This document shows positions 1 through 8,131 of a stretch of 32,560 nucleotides of DNA, one piece after another. The position numbers were made by a program, and so were the translations under genes. This DNA is from Pseudomonadota bacterium (GTDB lineage Bacteria > Pseudomonadota > Gammaproteobacteria > Burkholderiales > Burkholderiaceae_C). The DNA lies in NCBI GenBank assembly GCA_018241265.1, contig JAFEEF010000057.1, positions 1 to 32,560 of the forward strand, in the 5' to 3' direction. Each line of letters starts with the position of its first letter. Position 1 is the stretch's first letter. Below the pieces are notes generated by a model, which was not told where the DNA came from, made no database searches, and saw nothing but the letters and a program-made list of their open reading frames with translations.

Positions 1-88
1 CCTACGGTGAAATATGCGGGCTAAACTGGCGCCGCCCGCGACCAGCCAGGCGACCCGCCTGCCCGACCGCGTGCGGAGGAGCCGCGCC

Positions 89-127
89 ATGCGCCCGTCG
101 ATCCCGATCCGCCAGAACGCCGGATGA
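89..127 (+). other. possible 12-codon leader ORF
   Basis: An ATG at 89 follows a good Shine-Dalgarno sequence (GGAGGA at 75-80, 8 nt away). It runs 12 codons to a TGA at 125-127, just 7 nt before the start of the metallopeptidase gene. The same frame is open back to an ATG at 14. The peptide has no recognisable motif. It could couple translation to the next gene, which has no Shine-Dalgarno of its own, or it could be chance. The rest of 1-134 shows nothing I can support. Confidence 0.2.
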
Positions 128-134
128 GCGTCGC

Positions 135-1235
135 ATGAACGCCGGCGCCGTCTTCTCGCAAACCTACCGCGAGGCGCGCGAGCGCTTCCTGGCCGCCGCC
201 GAGGCGGCGCAGCTCGACGTGCACAGCCACGTCCATCCGATGCTCGGCCGCGACGGCGAGACCCTGGCGATGGACGTCGTGCGCGACGGGCCGCCGGATG
301 CCGCATCGCTGTTCGTCCTCAGCAGCGCCTGTCATGGCGTCGAGGGCTATTGCGGCTCGGCCGTGCAGACCGCGTTGCTGCACGACGCGGCCTGGCGTGC
401 AGCGGCCGCGGCGCCCGGCGTCGCGGTGCTGTACATCCACGCGCTCAATCCGTACGGCTTCTCGTGGTGGCGCCGCACGACGCACGAGAACGTCGACCTG
501 AACCGCAACTTCCTCGACTTCCACGGTCCGCTGCCGGCCAATCCGGCCTATGAGGAACTGGCCGGCCTGATCATTCCGCCGACCTGGCCGCCGTCGGCCG
601 AGGTCGAAGCGGGCTGGCAGCGCTTCATCGACGAGCACGGCATGGACACGCTGCAGCGCGCCGTGTCGGGCGGCCAGTACACGCACCCCGACGGCATCTT
701 CTATGGCGGCCGCAACCCGACGTGGAGCCACGTCACGCTGCGCCATGTGCTGCAGGACCACGGCCGGCGCTGCCGGCGGCTGGCGTGGATCGACCTGCAT
801 ACCGGCCTCGGGCCGGCCGGCGTCGGCGAGCGCATCCATGCCGGGCGCGACGATGCGGCGGAGCTGGCGCGCGCACGCGCCTGGTGGGGCGACGGCGTGA
901 CGTCGATCTACAGCGGCACGTCGACCTCGGCGCGCCTCGACGGGCTGATGTGGAACGCGGTCTACGAGGAGTGCCCGCAGGCGCTCTACACCGGCATCGC
1001 GCTCGAGTACGGCACGCTGCCGCTGATGGAGATGTTCAGCGCGCTGCGCGCCGACCAATGGCTGGAGCTCCATCCCGAAGCCGAGCCGGCGCTGCAGCAG
1101 CGCATCAAGCAGCAAACGCGCGACGCCTTCTACGTCGATACCGACGACTGGAAGGCGCAGATCCTGGCGCAGGCCTTCGAGGCCGCGCACCAGGCCGTCG
1201 ACGGACTGGCGGCGCAGCAGCGGAGCGCATCGTGA
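135..1235 (+). CDS. DUF2817 / M14-like zinc metallopeptidase
   Basis: This 366-residue cytosolic protein has no signal peptide and matches the DUF2817 family, relatives of M14 zinc carboxypeptidases. Visible active-site pieces are HGVEG (H67 and E70, first zinc ligands), NVDLNRNF at 119-126 (substrate-binding Asn/Arg type), DLHTG (H222, third ligand) and LEYGT (E291, the position of the catalytic glutamate). The family is expected to cleave a C-terminal amide or related bond, but its substrates are largely unknown. ATG 135 is the only start in frame after the upstream non-coding sequence. Its stop overlaps the GTG of the cupin gene by 4 nt, so the two are probably one transcription unit. I am confident of the fold and family, not of the substrate. 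Confidence 0.85.
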   Translation: MNAGAVFSQTYREARERFLAAAEAAQLDVHSHVHPMLGRDGETLAMDVVRDGPPDAASLFVLSSACHGVEGYCGSAVQTALLHDAAWRAAAAAPGVAVLYIHALNPYGFSWWRRTTHENVDLNRNFLDFHGPLPANPAYEELAGLIIPPTWPPSAEVEAGWQRFIDEHGMDTLQRAVSGGQYTHPDGIFYGGRNPTWSHVTLRHVLQDHGRRCRRLAWIDLHTGLGPAGVGERIHAGRDDAAELARARAWWGDGVTSIYSGTSTSARLDGLMWNAVYEECPQALYTGIALEYGTLPLMEMFSALRADQWLELHPEAEPALQQRIKQQTRDAFYVDTDDWKAQILAQAFEAAHQAVDGLAAQQRSAS

Positions 1236-1624
1236 CCGAGCGCCATGGCGTGCGGGCGATCCGCCCCGATCGACAGGTGCTGACGCGCCAGCGCCTGCCC
1301 TACTTCGTCGGCATCGCCGGCAGCACGGTCGGCTCGACGGGGCTGTCGATGCACATCGTCGTGATCCCGCCGGGCGCACGCGCCGAGCCGCATGCGCACC
1401 GCGGCTACGAGACCGGCATCTACGTGCTCGAAGGCCGGGTCGAGACGCGCTACGGGTCGAACCTCGAATGCTCGGTCGTCAGCGAGGCGGGCGACTTCCT
1501 CTTCATCCCGCCCGACGTGCCGCACGAGGCGATCAACCTGAGCGACCGCTTACCGGCGCGTGCGATCGTCGCGCGCAACGATCCGGCCGAGCAGGACAAC
1601 GTCGTGCCATACCGGCCGGGCTAG
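1232..1624 (+). CDS. single-domain cupin protein
   Basis: This 130-residue protein starts at a GTG that overlaps the previous gene's stop (GTGA). It has both cupin motifs. Motif 1 at about 48-68 has H54, H56 and E60 followed by the LEG turn. Motif 2 at about 87-102 reads GDFLFIPPDVPHEAIN and supplies H98. Together these are the full set of three His and one Glu metal ligands, so a metal-binding beta-barrel is likely. Stand-alone cupins of this size act as small dioxygenases, isomerases or ligand sensors, and the sequence does not decide which. Co-translation with the DUF2817 peptidase suggests a shared substrate pathway. The end lies only 2 nt from the convergent outer-membrane gene. Confidence 0.85.
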   Translation: MTERHGVRAIRPDRQVLTRQRLPYFVGIAGSTVGSTGLSMHIVVIPPGARAEPHAHRGYETGIYVLEGRVETRYGSNLECSVVSEAGDFLFIPPDVPHEAINLSDRLPARAIVARNDPAEQDNVVPYRPG

Positions 1625-1626
1625 AC

Positions 1627-2358
1627 CTAGAACGCGCAGTAGACGCGGGTCGTGAACATGCCCGCGTTGCTGCCGTAGACCGAGCCGAACAGGAAGGCCG
1701 CCTGGTAGCGCAGCTCGCGGCCATCGCCGAGCGGCCAGCCGCCGAAGAAGGCCGGCCCGGCGCGGTGCGACTGCTGCTCGTGCGGCGACCAGTGGTCCCA
1801 GTCACCGAGCTCGCCGAAGCCTTGCAGGCCGAACTGGAACGCACGGGTCCAGCGATGACGAATCTGCCATTGGTACTTGAACTGCGGCGTCGCGTTCCCG
1901 GCGTCGAACTCGCGCTCGAAGAACAGGTTGGCATTGATCTGCATGCGGCCGAAGTCGGTCTGGAACACCGGCCCGTACTCGACTCCCTCGCCGCGCGACG
2001 AACTCTGGTCGTGGATCAGCGTCAGGTGCAGCGCCAGGTCGAACGGATACTGACCCTGCGTCAGCAGCACGTCGTTCTGCCAGTTCACCGCCGCCAGGTG
2101 CGTCGCGTGTTCGGTCGAGCCGATCCAGCTCGCATAGAGCTCGGTGGTCCAGCGGCTCGTCACGCCGTAGCCGAACCCGAACTCCGGCCAGCGCGTGGCG
2201 GGCTCGCCGGTCTGCTTGACGGTCCAGTAGCGCGTGTCGACGAAGCGCAGGCCTTCATCGCTGTAGGTCGTGACGACGTAGTAGCCCGGATCGGCGCGTA
2301 CCGCCGAACCCGCCGCGGCCAGCAGCAGCATCCCGACCCATTGCTTCCACTTCGACAC
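1627..2358 (-). CDS. exported, probably outer-membrane beta-barrel protein of unknown function
   Basis: The chosen GTG start at 2358 lies 9 nt after AGGAG and gives a 243-residue precursor. It has a clear Sec signal peptide (MSKWKQWVGMLLLAAAG, cleavage after SAVRA near residue 23). The frame is open further upstream, but that part is Arg-rich and unlike protein. The mature part is rich in aromatic residues and alternating polar/hydrophobic strands (for example GYGVTSRWTTELYASW, QWQIRHRWTRAFQFGLQ). It ends in Phe (TRVYCAF), as outer-membrane barrels often do. I do not recognise a named family. It is convergent with the cupin gene, and no operon partner is visible. Confidence 0.75.
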   Translation of the reverse strand: MSKWKQWVGMLLLAAAGSAVRADPGYYVVTTYSDEGLRFVDTRYWTVKQTGEPATRWPEFGFGYGVTSRWTTELYASWIGSTEHATHLAAVNWQNDVLLTQGQYPFDLALHLTLIHDQSSSRGEGVEYGPVFQTDFGRMQINANLFFEREFDAGNATPQFKYQWQIRHRWTRAFQFGLQGFGELGDWDHWSPHEQQSHRAGPAFFGGWPLGDGRELRYQAAFLFGSVYGSNAGMFTTRVYCAF

Positions 2359-2618
2359 GACCACCCGCTCCTGTCCACGACGTCGTTCACCGGCCGTGCC
2401 GGCGCAGCCGACAAGGCGGCCTACTGCCGGCAAGGTTACGGAAATGCCGGTCCGGCAAAGCGCCGAAAAGAGACGTCTACCGCGGCCGGTTCGGCCCGAC
2501 CGGCGTCCGGTCGACAGCCGGCGCAAGTGGTCCGATTTCGACCGGTGCCGGTCCGCTTCCGGCGCGACAGCGCGCCCGCCGCGCCGTATCGTGGCGCCTT
2601 CAAATCACGGAGCCGCCG
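2359..2618. other. divergent intergenic region
   Basis: These 260 nt separate the outer-membrane gene (leftward) from the isochorismatase gene (rightward) and must hold both promoters. CCGG-containing words recur (GCCGGTCCGG, CGACCGGCGTCCGG, CGACCGGTGCCGG). I see no convincing -35/-10 pair. A Shine-Dalgarno GGAG at 2609-2612 serves the rightward gene. Confidence 0.5.
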
Positions 2619-3176
2619 ATGCCTTCCACCGCCCTGCTGCTGATCGACGTCCAGGAATCGTTCCGCCACCGCCCGTACTGGCACGCCGCGCCGGCCGAGG
2701 CCTTCCTCGCCCGCACGAATGCGCTGATCGATGGCTGCCGGGCGCGCGGCGTGCCCATCGTGCGCATCCTGCACAGCGACGGGCCGGCCGACGCCGCGAA
2801 CCCGTTCGCGATGGAATCGGGCCTGGTGCGGCCGCTGGACGGGTTGGCCGATTTCGATCCGGCGGCGACCTTCGTGAAGCGGCGCCACAGCGCGCTGGTC
2901 GGCACCGGCCTGACGGTCTGGCTGCACCAGCAGGGCATCCGCCGCGTCATCGTCGCGGGCATCCGCACCGAGCAGTGCTGCGAGACGACGACCCGCCACG
3001 CGAGCGACGAGGGCTGGCAGGTCGACTTCTGCGCCGAGGCCACCCTGACCTTCGACATGGCGCACCTCGACGGCACGCCGCTGCCGGCCGATGCGATCGT
3101 CGCGCGCACCTGCGCCGTGCTGAAGGACCGCTTCGCGACGATCTGCAGCGTCGAGCAGGCGCTGGAGCGCGCTTGA
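2619..3176 (+). CDS. isochorismatase-family cysteine hydrolase
   Basis: This 185-residue cytosolic protein covers one whole isochorismatase-like domain. The catalytic triad is visible: D10 in LLIDVQ, K87 in TFVKRRHS, and C120 in GIRTEQCC, the last in the usual T-x-x-C turn. Members hydrolyse isochorismate, nicotinamide, ureas or N-carbamoyl amides. Nothing here shows a preference, and the double Cys after TEQ is slightly unusual. ATG 2619 has GGAG 6 nt upstream. It is transcribed alone and is convergent with the HAD gene (22 nt between stops). Confidence 0.85.
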   Translation: MPSTALLLIDVQESFRHRPYWHAAPAEAFLARTNALIDGCRARGVPIVRILHSDGPADAANPFAMESGLVRPLDGLADFDPAATFVKRRHSALVGTGLTVWLHQQGIRRVIVAGIRTEQCCETTTRHASDEGWQVDFCAEATLTFDMAHLDGTPLPADAIVARTCAVLKDRFATICSVEQALERA

Positions 3177-3198
3177 CCTCGACTGCCGGATCCAGGCT

Positions 3199-3870
3199 TC
3201 AGAACCCGTGAGCGAAATCCTCGGCTCGGCGCGCCGAGCCTCGCTCCGGCGACTCGGCCAGGCAGCCCAGCCGGATCAGCTCGGCCTCGCACGCCTCCGG
3301 GCTCGTGAAGTGGAGCGCCCGCCAGCCGGCTGCACGCGCCGCGTCGACGTTGCGCTCGAGGTCGTCGATGAAGATCGTGTCGGCCGCCGCGATGCCGAAG
3401 TGGTCGAGCGCATGCGCATAGATCTGCGGCTCGGGCTTCAGCATCTGCACCCGCGACGAGAACACGCCGGCGCGGAACAGCCCGACGAAGTCGTGCACCG
3501 CCTCGAGATGCGACGCGTACGGCGCCGGCATGTTCGACAGGAAGTAGAGCGGATGCCCGGCATCATGCAGGCGGCGCAGCAGGCCGACCGTGCCGTCGAT
3601 CGGCGTCAGCGCCGCCGGCACGCCGTCGATCACCATCAGCGCCTCGTCGCGCGTCAGGCCGGTGCGGCGTGCGATCCGCGATGCGAGGTCGTCACGCTCG
3701 ACGGTGCCGCGGTCGAACTCGCTCCAGTCGCCGCCGTAGCCCTCGAAGAAACGCAGCGCCAGCGCCTGGCCCGCAGCAGCATCCGGTGCATGGTGCGGCA
3801 GCCACTGCGCGAGCATCTCCTGCGGCTGCCATCGAAACAGCACGCCGCCGAAATCGAAGACGACGTTCAC
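3199..3870 (-). CDS. HAD-superfamily hydrolase, YihX-like sugar-phosphate phosphatase candidate
   Basis: This 223-residue protein has HAD motif I as FDFGGV (nucleophile D6; the usual second Asp is Gly, as in YihX and epoxide-hydrolase N-domains). Motif II is LSNM (S112), motif III is K145 in LKPEP, and motif IV is D169/D170 in FIDD. E. coli YihX, which it resembles across its length, dephosphorylates alpha-glucose-1-phosphate. The GTG start overlaps the pgi stop (GTGA), so it is translated with pgi and tal. That context supports a hexose-phosphate substrate, although I infer this from neighbours. There is no strong Shine-Dalgarno, which fits coupling. The last 40 nt include an 18-bp palindrome. 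Confidence 0.85.
   Translation of the reverse strand: MNVVFDFGGVLFRWQPQEMLAQWLPHHAPDAAAGQALALRFFEGYGGDWSEFDRGTVERDDLASRIARRTGLTRDEALMVIDGVPAALTPIDGTVGLLRRLHDAGHPLYFLSNMPAPYASHLEAVHDFVGLFRAGVFSSRVQMLKPEPQIYAHALDHFGIAAADTIFIDDLERNVDAARAAGWRALHFTSPEACEAELIRLGCLAESPERGSARRAEDFAHGF
3223..3240 (+). terminator. GC-rich hairpin, possible terminator between convergent genes
   Basis: GGCTCGGCGCGCCGAGCC is a perfect 18-bp palindrome able to form a 7-bp stem with a CGCG loop. It begins 47 nt after the isochorismatase stop and lies inside the 3' end of the convergent HAD gene. No T-run follows, so it is not a textbook intrinsic terminator. Confidence 0.35.
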
Positions 3871-5465
3871 GCGCGCAGCCGTTGCAGCAGTCCGGCGGTC
3901 GAGGCATCGAGCCCCTGCACGTCGCCGCTCGCGAGGCGCGGCAGCAGGTCGCTCGCCATCGCCTTGCCGAGCTCGACGCCCCACTGGTCGAAGCTGTTGA
4001 TGCCCCAGACCGCGCCGCTCGTGAAGACGCGGTGCTCGTAGAGCGCGATCAGCGCACCGAGCGAATGCGGCGTCAGCATCTCCAGCATCAAGGTCGTGCT
4101 CGGGCGGTTGCCGGGGAAGGTGCGGTGCTTGGCCAGCACCCACGGATCGATGTCCTTGGATGCGGTCGGCGCCTTCTCCTTCGCCGCTTCGTCGGTCGTC
4201 TTGCCGGTCATCAGCGCCTGCGCCTGTGCGAGCCCGTTGGACAGCAGCTTGGCGTGCAGGTCGGTCAGCGAATGGGTCGGATGCTTGACGAGGATGAACT
4301 CGACCGGGATCACGTCGGTGCCCTGGTGCAGCATCTGGAAGTAGGCATGCTGGCCGTTCGTGCCCGGCTCGCCCCAGACCACCGGGCTCGTGCCGTAGGC
4401 AAGCGTCGTGCCGTCGAGCGCGACGCGCTTGCCGTTGCTTTCCATCTCGAGCTGCTGCAGGTAGGCCGGCAGGCGCTTCAGCCCCTGGTGGTACGGCGCC
4501 ATGCTGCGGCTCGTGAATCCGTGGAAGTTGCGGTACCAGACGTCGATCAGCCCGAGCAGCAGCGGCAGGTTCTTCGGCGCCGGCGTGTCGCGGAAGTGCT
4601 GGTCCATCGCATGCGCGCCGGCGAGCAGCGCGCGGAAGTGCTCGGCCCCGATCGCCAGCGCGATCGGCAGCCCGATCGCCGACCACAGCGAATAGCGGCC
4701 GCCCACCCAGTCCCAGAAGCCGAAGGTCGTCGTGATGCCGAATTCGGCCGCCGCCTTCACGTTGGTCGTCGTCGCGACGAAGTGCTTCGCGGTGTCGGTG
4801 CCACCGTTCGCGGTGAACCAGGCCTTCGCGGCATGCGCGTTGGCCATCGTCTCCTGGGTCGTGAAGGTCTTGCTCGCGACGATGAAGAGCGTCTCTTCCG
4901 GCTTCAGACGGCGCAGCACCGGCGTGATGTCGTGGCCGTCGACGTTGGAGACGAAGTGGAAGGTCATGCCCGGATGCACGAACGCATCGAGCGCCGGCAC
5001 GACCATCTGCGGCCCGAGGTCGCTGCCGCCGATGCCGATGTTGACGACGTGGCGGATGCCGCTCTGCGCGGTCTCGCGCACCGTCTCGACGTACGCCAGC
5101 ATCGCGTCGAGCACGCCGTAGACCTCGTCGCTGAACGGCGCCGTGCCGCGCGGCGCGCGCAACGCGGTGTGCAGCACCGCGCGGCCTTCGGTGGTGTTGA
5201 TGGGCTCGCCGGCGAACATCGCGGCGCGGCGTGCCTCGACGCCGCATTCGCGCGCAAGGTCGAGCAGGAAGTGCAAGGTCGCGGTGTCGACGAGGTTCTT
5301 CGACAGGTCGGCGAAGACCTCGGGCGCCTCGAAGCTCATCGCCTCGAAACGGCCCGGATCGCGGGCAAAGGCCTCGCGCACGTCGAAGTCGCGGCCGTGC
5401 GCTTCGTAGTGGCCCTTCAGCGCCGCCCAGGCTTCGGTCTGATCGCCGCGCGGGGAGTTCGTCAT
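3867..5465 (-). CDS. pgi: glucose-6-phosphate isomerase
   Basis: This 532-residue enzyme interconverts glucose-6-phosphate and fructose-6-phosphate in the cytosol. Family signature 1 is [14 protein letters not shown] (252-265) and signature 2 is [18 protein letters not shown] (484-501). Expected catalytic residues are E342 in MESNGK, H373 in GTNGQH and K501. The phosphate-binding loop [10 protein letters not shown] sits at 143-152. Length is normal for the family. The ATG overlaps the tal stop by 4 nt (ATGA), and its own stop overlaps the HAD start. The order tal-pgi-HAD links the non-oxidative pentose-phosphate route to hexose phosphates, opposite zwf. Confidence 0.97.
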   Translation of the reverse strand: MTNSPRGDQTEAWAALKGHYEAHGRDFDVREAFARDPGRFEAMSFEAPEVFADLSKNLVDTATLHFLLDLARECGVEARRAAMFAGEPINTTEGRAVLHTALRAPRGTAPFSDEVYGVLDAMLAYVETVRETAQSGIRHVVNIGIGGSDLGPQMVVPALDAFVHPGMTFHFVSNVDGHDITPVLRRLKPEETLFIVASKTFTTQETMANAHAAKAWFTANGGTDTAKHFVATTTNVKAAAEFGITTTFGFWDWVGGRYSLWSAIGLPIALAIGAEHFRALLAGAHAMDQHFRDTPAPKNLPLLLGLIDVWYRNFHGFTSRSMAPYHQGLKRLPAYLQQLEMESNGKRVALDGTTLAYGTSPVVWGEPGTNGQHAYFQMLHQGTDVIPVEFILVKHPTHSLTDLHAKLLSNGLAQAQALMTGKTTDEAAKEKAPTASKDIDPWVLAKHRTFPGNRPSTTLMLEMLTPHSLGALIALYEHRVFTSGAVWGINSFDQWGVELGKAMASDLLPRLASGDVQGLDASTAGLLQRLRA

Positions 5466-6412
5466 TTCTGCGCCCCGATGAGTTGCTCGAGCTTGACGGC
5501 ATCGGCGGCGAACACGCGGATGCCGTCCGAGAGCTTGTCGGTCGCCATCGCGTCGTCGTTCAGCGCGTAGCGGAAGCTCGCCTCGTTGTAGGTGACCGCA
5601 TGCACCGTCGCCGTCTTCGCCCGCGCGGGATCGAGCCGGCGCGGCAGGGGCGCATCGCTGCCCTGCAGCTGCGCGAGCAGCTCGGGGCTGATCGTCAGCA
5701 GATCGCAACCGGCCAGCGCGGCGATCTGGCCGACGTTGCGGAAGCTCGCGCCCATCACCTCGGTCTCGATGCCGAACTTCTTGTAGTAGGTGTAGATCTT
5801 GTCGACCGACTTCACGCCGGGGTCGTTCGGTCCGGCGTTCGCCGCCTCGTCCCATCGGTCGCCGGCCGTCTTCTTGTACCAGTCGTAGATGCGGCCGACG
5901 AACGGCGAGATCAGCGTCACGCCGGCTTCGCCGCAAGCCACCGCCTGGCAGAACGAGAACAGCAGGGTCAGGTTGCAGTGGATGCCCTCGTGCTCGAGGA
6001 TGCGTGCCGCCTGGATGCCTTCCCAGGTCGACGCCAGCTTGATCAGGATGCGCTCGCGGCCGATGCCGGCATCCTCGTACAGCCCGACGATGTGGTGCGC
6101 ACGCGCCACGCTGCAGGCGGTGTCGAACGACAGCCGCGCGTCGACCTCGGTCGACACGCGGCCGGGCACCACCTTCAGGATCTCGAGGCCGAACCGCACC
6201 AGCACCGCATCGACGATCGCATCGAGCTTCTCGCCGCGATGCTGCTTCACCGCGTCGGCGAGCAGCGGCGCGTAGTCGGCCTGCTGCACCGCCTTCAGGA
6301 TCAGCGAAGGATTGGTCGTCGCGTCGCGCGGCGCGTATTGCGCGAGCTGCTTGAAGTTGCCGGTGTCGGCGACCACGGTCGTGTACTGCTTGAGTCGATC
6401 GAGCTGGTTCAT
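5462..6412 (-). CDS. tal: transaldolase
   Basis: This 316-residue class I transaldolase moves a dihydroxyacetone unit between sedoheptulose-7-phosphate and glyceraldehyde-3-phosphate. Signature DATTNPSLI lies at 30-38. The Schiff-base lysine is K125 in [11 protein letters not shown], and D16 in ADTGNF is the expected acid/base. The start is taken at MNQLDRL (ATG 6412), matching family N-termini, although there is no clear Shine-Dalgarno. The frame stays open 34 codons further, but that part does not resemble transaldolase. It is first gene of the tal-pgi-HAD operon and divergent from zwf, sharing a 259-nt control region. Confidence 0.96.
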   Translation of the reverse strand: MNQLDRLKQYTTVVADTGNFKQLAQYAPRDATTNPSLILKAVQQADYAPLLADAVKQHRGEKLDAIVDAVLVRFGLEILKVVPGRVSTEVDARLSFDTACSVARAHHIVGLYEDAGIGRERILIKLASTWEGIQAARILEHEGIHCNLTLLFSFCQAVACGEAGVTLISPFVGRIYDWYKKTAGDRWDEAANAGPNDPGVKSVDKIYTYYKKFGIETEVMGASFRNVGQIAALAGCDLLTISPELLAQLQGSDAPLPRRLDPARAKTATVHAVTYNEASFRYALNDDAMATDKLSDGIRVFAADAVKLEQLIGAQK

Positions 6413-6606
6413 GGCGGTCGGGGGAGTCTGGATGCGAATTAGAACCCGAGGCGATGGGGAAGTGCTGAGCACGCCGACAAGTTGTTCTCCAAAGGTAACC
6501 GCGGTTCGGCCCACCCGTCAGCGGGCCGCTCCGCCGACGCCGCAGCATCGCCGCAACGACCGGGCGTCGCCGCGCGACAAATCCCGTTCGGACTGGCTGC
6601 CGGAGA

Positions 6607-6636
6607 TTGACACACGAGTAGAAACCCCATCATCAT
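6607..6636 (+). promoter_or_regulatory. candidate sigma-70 promoter for zwf
   Basis: A perfect -35 hexamer TTGACA (6607-6612) is followed after 18 nt by CATCAT (6631-6636, four of six matches to TATAAT). Transcription would start near 6643, about 29 nt before the zwf ATG. Confidence 0.45.
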
Positions 6637-6642
6637 CGCGGC

Positions 6643-6657
6643 AGGAACAAAGTTACA
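6643..6657 (+). promoter_or_regulatory. possible HexR-type operator at the zwf start site
   Basis: The minus-strand reading TGTAACTTTGTTCCT agrees at 11 of 15 positions with the HexR consensus as I recall it from gammaproteobacteria (TGTARTTWWAYTACA). One half-site is intact and the other is poor. It sits on the predicted transcription start, where a repressor would act, and hexR is the next gene. The match alone would be weak; context is the main support. Confidence 0.3.
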
Positions 6658-6671
6658 TACCAAGGATGCGC

Positions 6672-8117
6672 ATGTCATTCGATCTCGTCTTCTTCGGCGG
6701 CACCGGCGACCTCACGTGGCGCAAGCTGATGCCGGCGCTGTTTCAGGCGTACCGCCACGGCAAGCTGCCGGCCGGCGGCCGCATCCTCGCCGTTGCGCGC
6801 GACGACCAGACGAGCGAGAAATACCGCGCCTGGCTGCTCGAGCACTTCCATGGCGTCGAAGGCGCCAAGCGCCCGAGCGATGAAGAATTCGCGCGCTTCG
6901 CCGAGCAGGTGCACTACCGGCGCATGGATCTCTCGCAACCCGAGCACTACGCGCTGCTGAAGGACTGGCTGGGCACGCGGTCGGCCGAGACCGTCGTCTT
7001 CTACCTCGCGACCAGCCCGCATCTGTTCCCGCAGATCTGCGAGCAGCTCGGCGCGGCCGGCCTCAACGGCCCGAACGTGCGCGTCGTGCTCGAGAAGCCG
7101 CTCGGCCACGACCTCGCGAGCGCGCAGGAGATCAACCGCGTCGTGCGTTCGGTCTACACCGAGAGCCAGGCCTTCCGCATCGACCACTACCTCGGCAAGC
7201 CGTCGGTGCAGAACCTGATGGCGCTGCGCTTCGGCAATGCGCTCTTCGAGCCGCTGTGGCGCCGCGAAAGCATCGCCAACATCCAGATCACCTTGGCCGA
7301 GAGCCTGGGCGTCGGCACGCGCGGCGACTTCTACGACCGCACCGGCGCGTTGCGCGACATGATCCAGAACCATGCGCTGCAGTTGCTGACGATGGTCGCG
7401 ATGGAGCCGCCGTCGCGCAACGATGCCGACGCGATCCGCGACGAGAAGCTCAAGGTGCTGCGCTCGCTGAAGCCCTTCACCGAGGAGAGCGTGGCGCGCG
7501 ACGTCGTGCGCGGCCAGTACCGCGCGGGCAGCGTCGAAGGCCGGGGTGCGATCGGCTACGCCGACGAGGCCAAGGTGCCGGCCGACAGCCCGACCGAGAC
7601 CTTCGTCGCGATCCGCACCGAGGTGCAGAACTGGCGCTGGGCCGGCGTGCCGTTCTACCTGCGCACCGGCAAGCGCCTCGCGACCAGCGAGGCGCAGATC
7701 GTCGTCAACTTCCGGCCGGCGCCGCACAGCATCTTCCCGGGGCAGAACCCGCCGAACAAGTTCGTCATCAAGCTGCAGCCGGAGGACGGCCTCGAGCTGC
7801 ACCTGCTCGCGGCCAAGGGGACCGGCCAGCGCGAGCGGCTGTCGCCGGTGTTCCTCGACCTCGATTTCGACAAGGCCTTCCCCGAGAACCGCGTCGGCGC
7901 CTACGAGCGGCTGTTGCTCGAGGCGATCGCCGGGCGGCTGAACCTGTTCGTGCGCAGCGACGAGCAGGAGCAGGCCTGGCGCTGGGTCGAGCCCGTGCTC
8001 GACGCCTGGCGCGCCGACACCAGCGGGCCGCGGCCGTATGCATCCGGCACGTGGGGGCCGGCGGCGGCGAGCGCGCTGGTCGCACGCGACGGGTTCGCGT
8101 GGGCGGAAGAGGAATAG
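6672..8117 (+). CDS. zwf: glucose-6-phosphate 1-dehydrogenase
   Basis: This 481-residue enzyme oxidises glucose-6-phosphate to 6-phosphogluconolactone with NAD(P)+. The Rossmann motif GGTGDLTWRKL is at 9-19, EKPLG at 141-145, and the active-site signature RIDHYLGK at 169-176. Two start codons are possible, 6666 and 6672. AAGGA at 6662-6666 lies 5 nt before ATG 6672 and overlaps the earlier ATG, so 6672 is chosen. The stop is 14 nt before hexR, so the two form an operon. No 6-phosphogluconolactonase, edd or eda gene is in the window, so the lactonase step must be encoded elsewhere. Confidence 0.97.
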   Translation: MSFDLVFFGGTGDLTWRKLMPALFQAYRHGKLPAGGRILAVARDDQTSEKYRAWLLEHFHGVEGAKRPSDEEFARFAEQVHYRRMDLSQPEHYALLKDWLGTRSAETVVFYLATSPHLFPQICEQLGAAGLNGPNVRVVLEKPLGHDLASAQEINRVVRSVYTESQAFRIDHYLGKPSVQNLMALRFGNALFEPLWRRESIANIQITLAESLGVGTRGDFYDRTGALRDMIQNHALQLLTMVAMEPPSRNDADAIRDEKLKVLRSLKPFTEESVARDVVRGQYRAGSVEGRGAIGYADEAKVPADSPTETFVAIRTEVQNWRWAGVPFYLRTGKRLATSEAQIVVNFRPAPHSIFPGQNPPNKFVIKLQPEDGLELHLLAAKGTGQRERLSPVFLDLDFDKAFPENRVGAYERLLLEAIAGRLNLFVRSDEQEQAWRWVEPVLDAWRADTSGPRPYASGTWGPAAASALVARDGFAWAEEE

Positions 8118-8131
8118 ATCGGAGCCTCGTC

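Larger units (their letters stand above)
6413..6671. promoter_or_regulatory. shared tal / zwf control region
   Basis: This 259-nt divergent spacer is less GC-rich near both ends than the flanking genes. It holds a 10-bp palindrome AACCGCGGTT at 6497-6506, a TCTAAT box at 6443-6438 on the minus strand that could be a tal -10 (no good -35), and the zwf promoter elements listed separately. No small ORF is convincing. Confidence 0.5.

Noticed and set aside
3669-5570. A 633-codon open frame opposite the pgi/HAD genes
   Set aside because: Spans parts of two overlapping real genes and has shadow-type composition.
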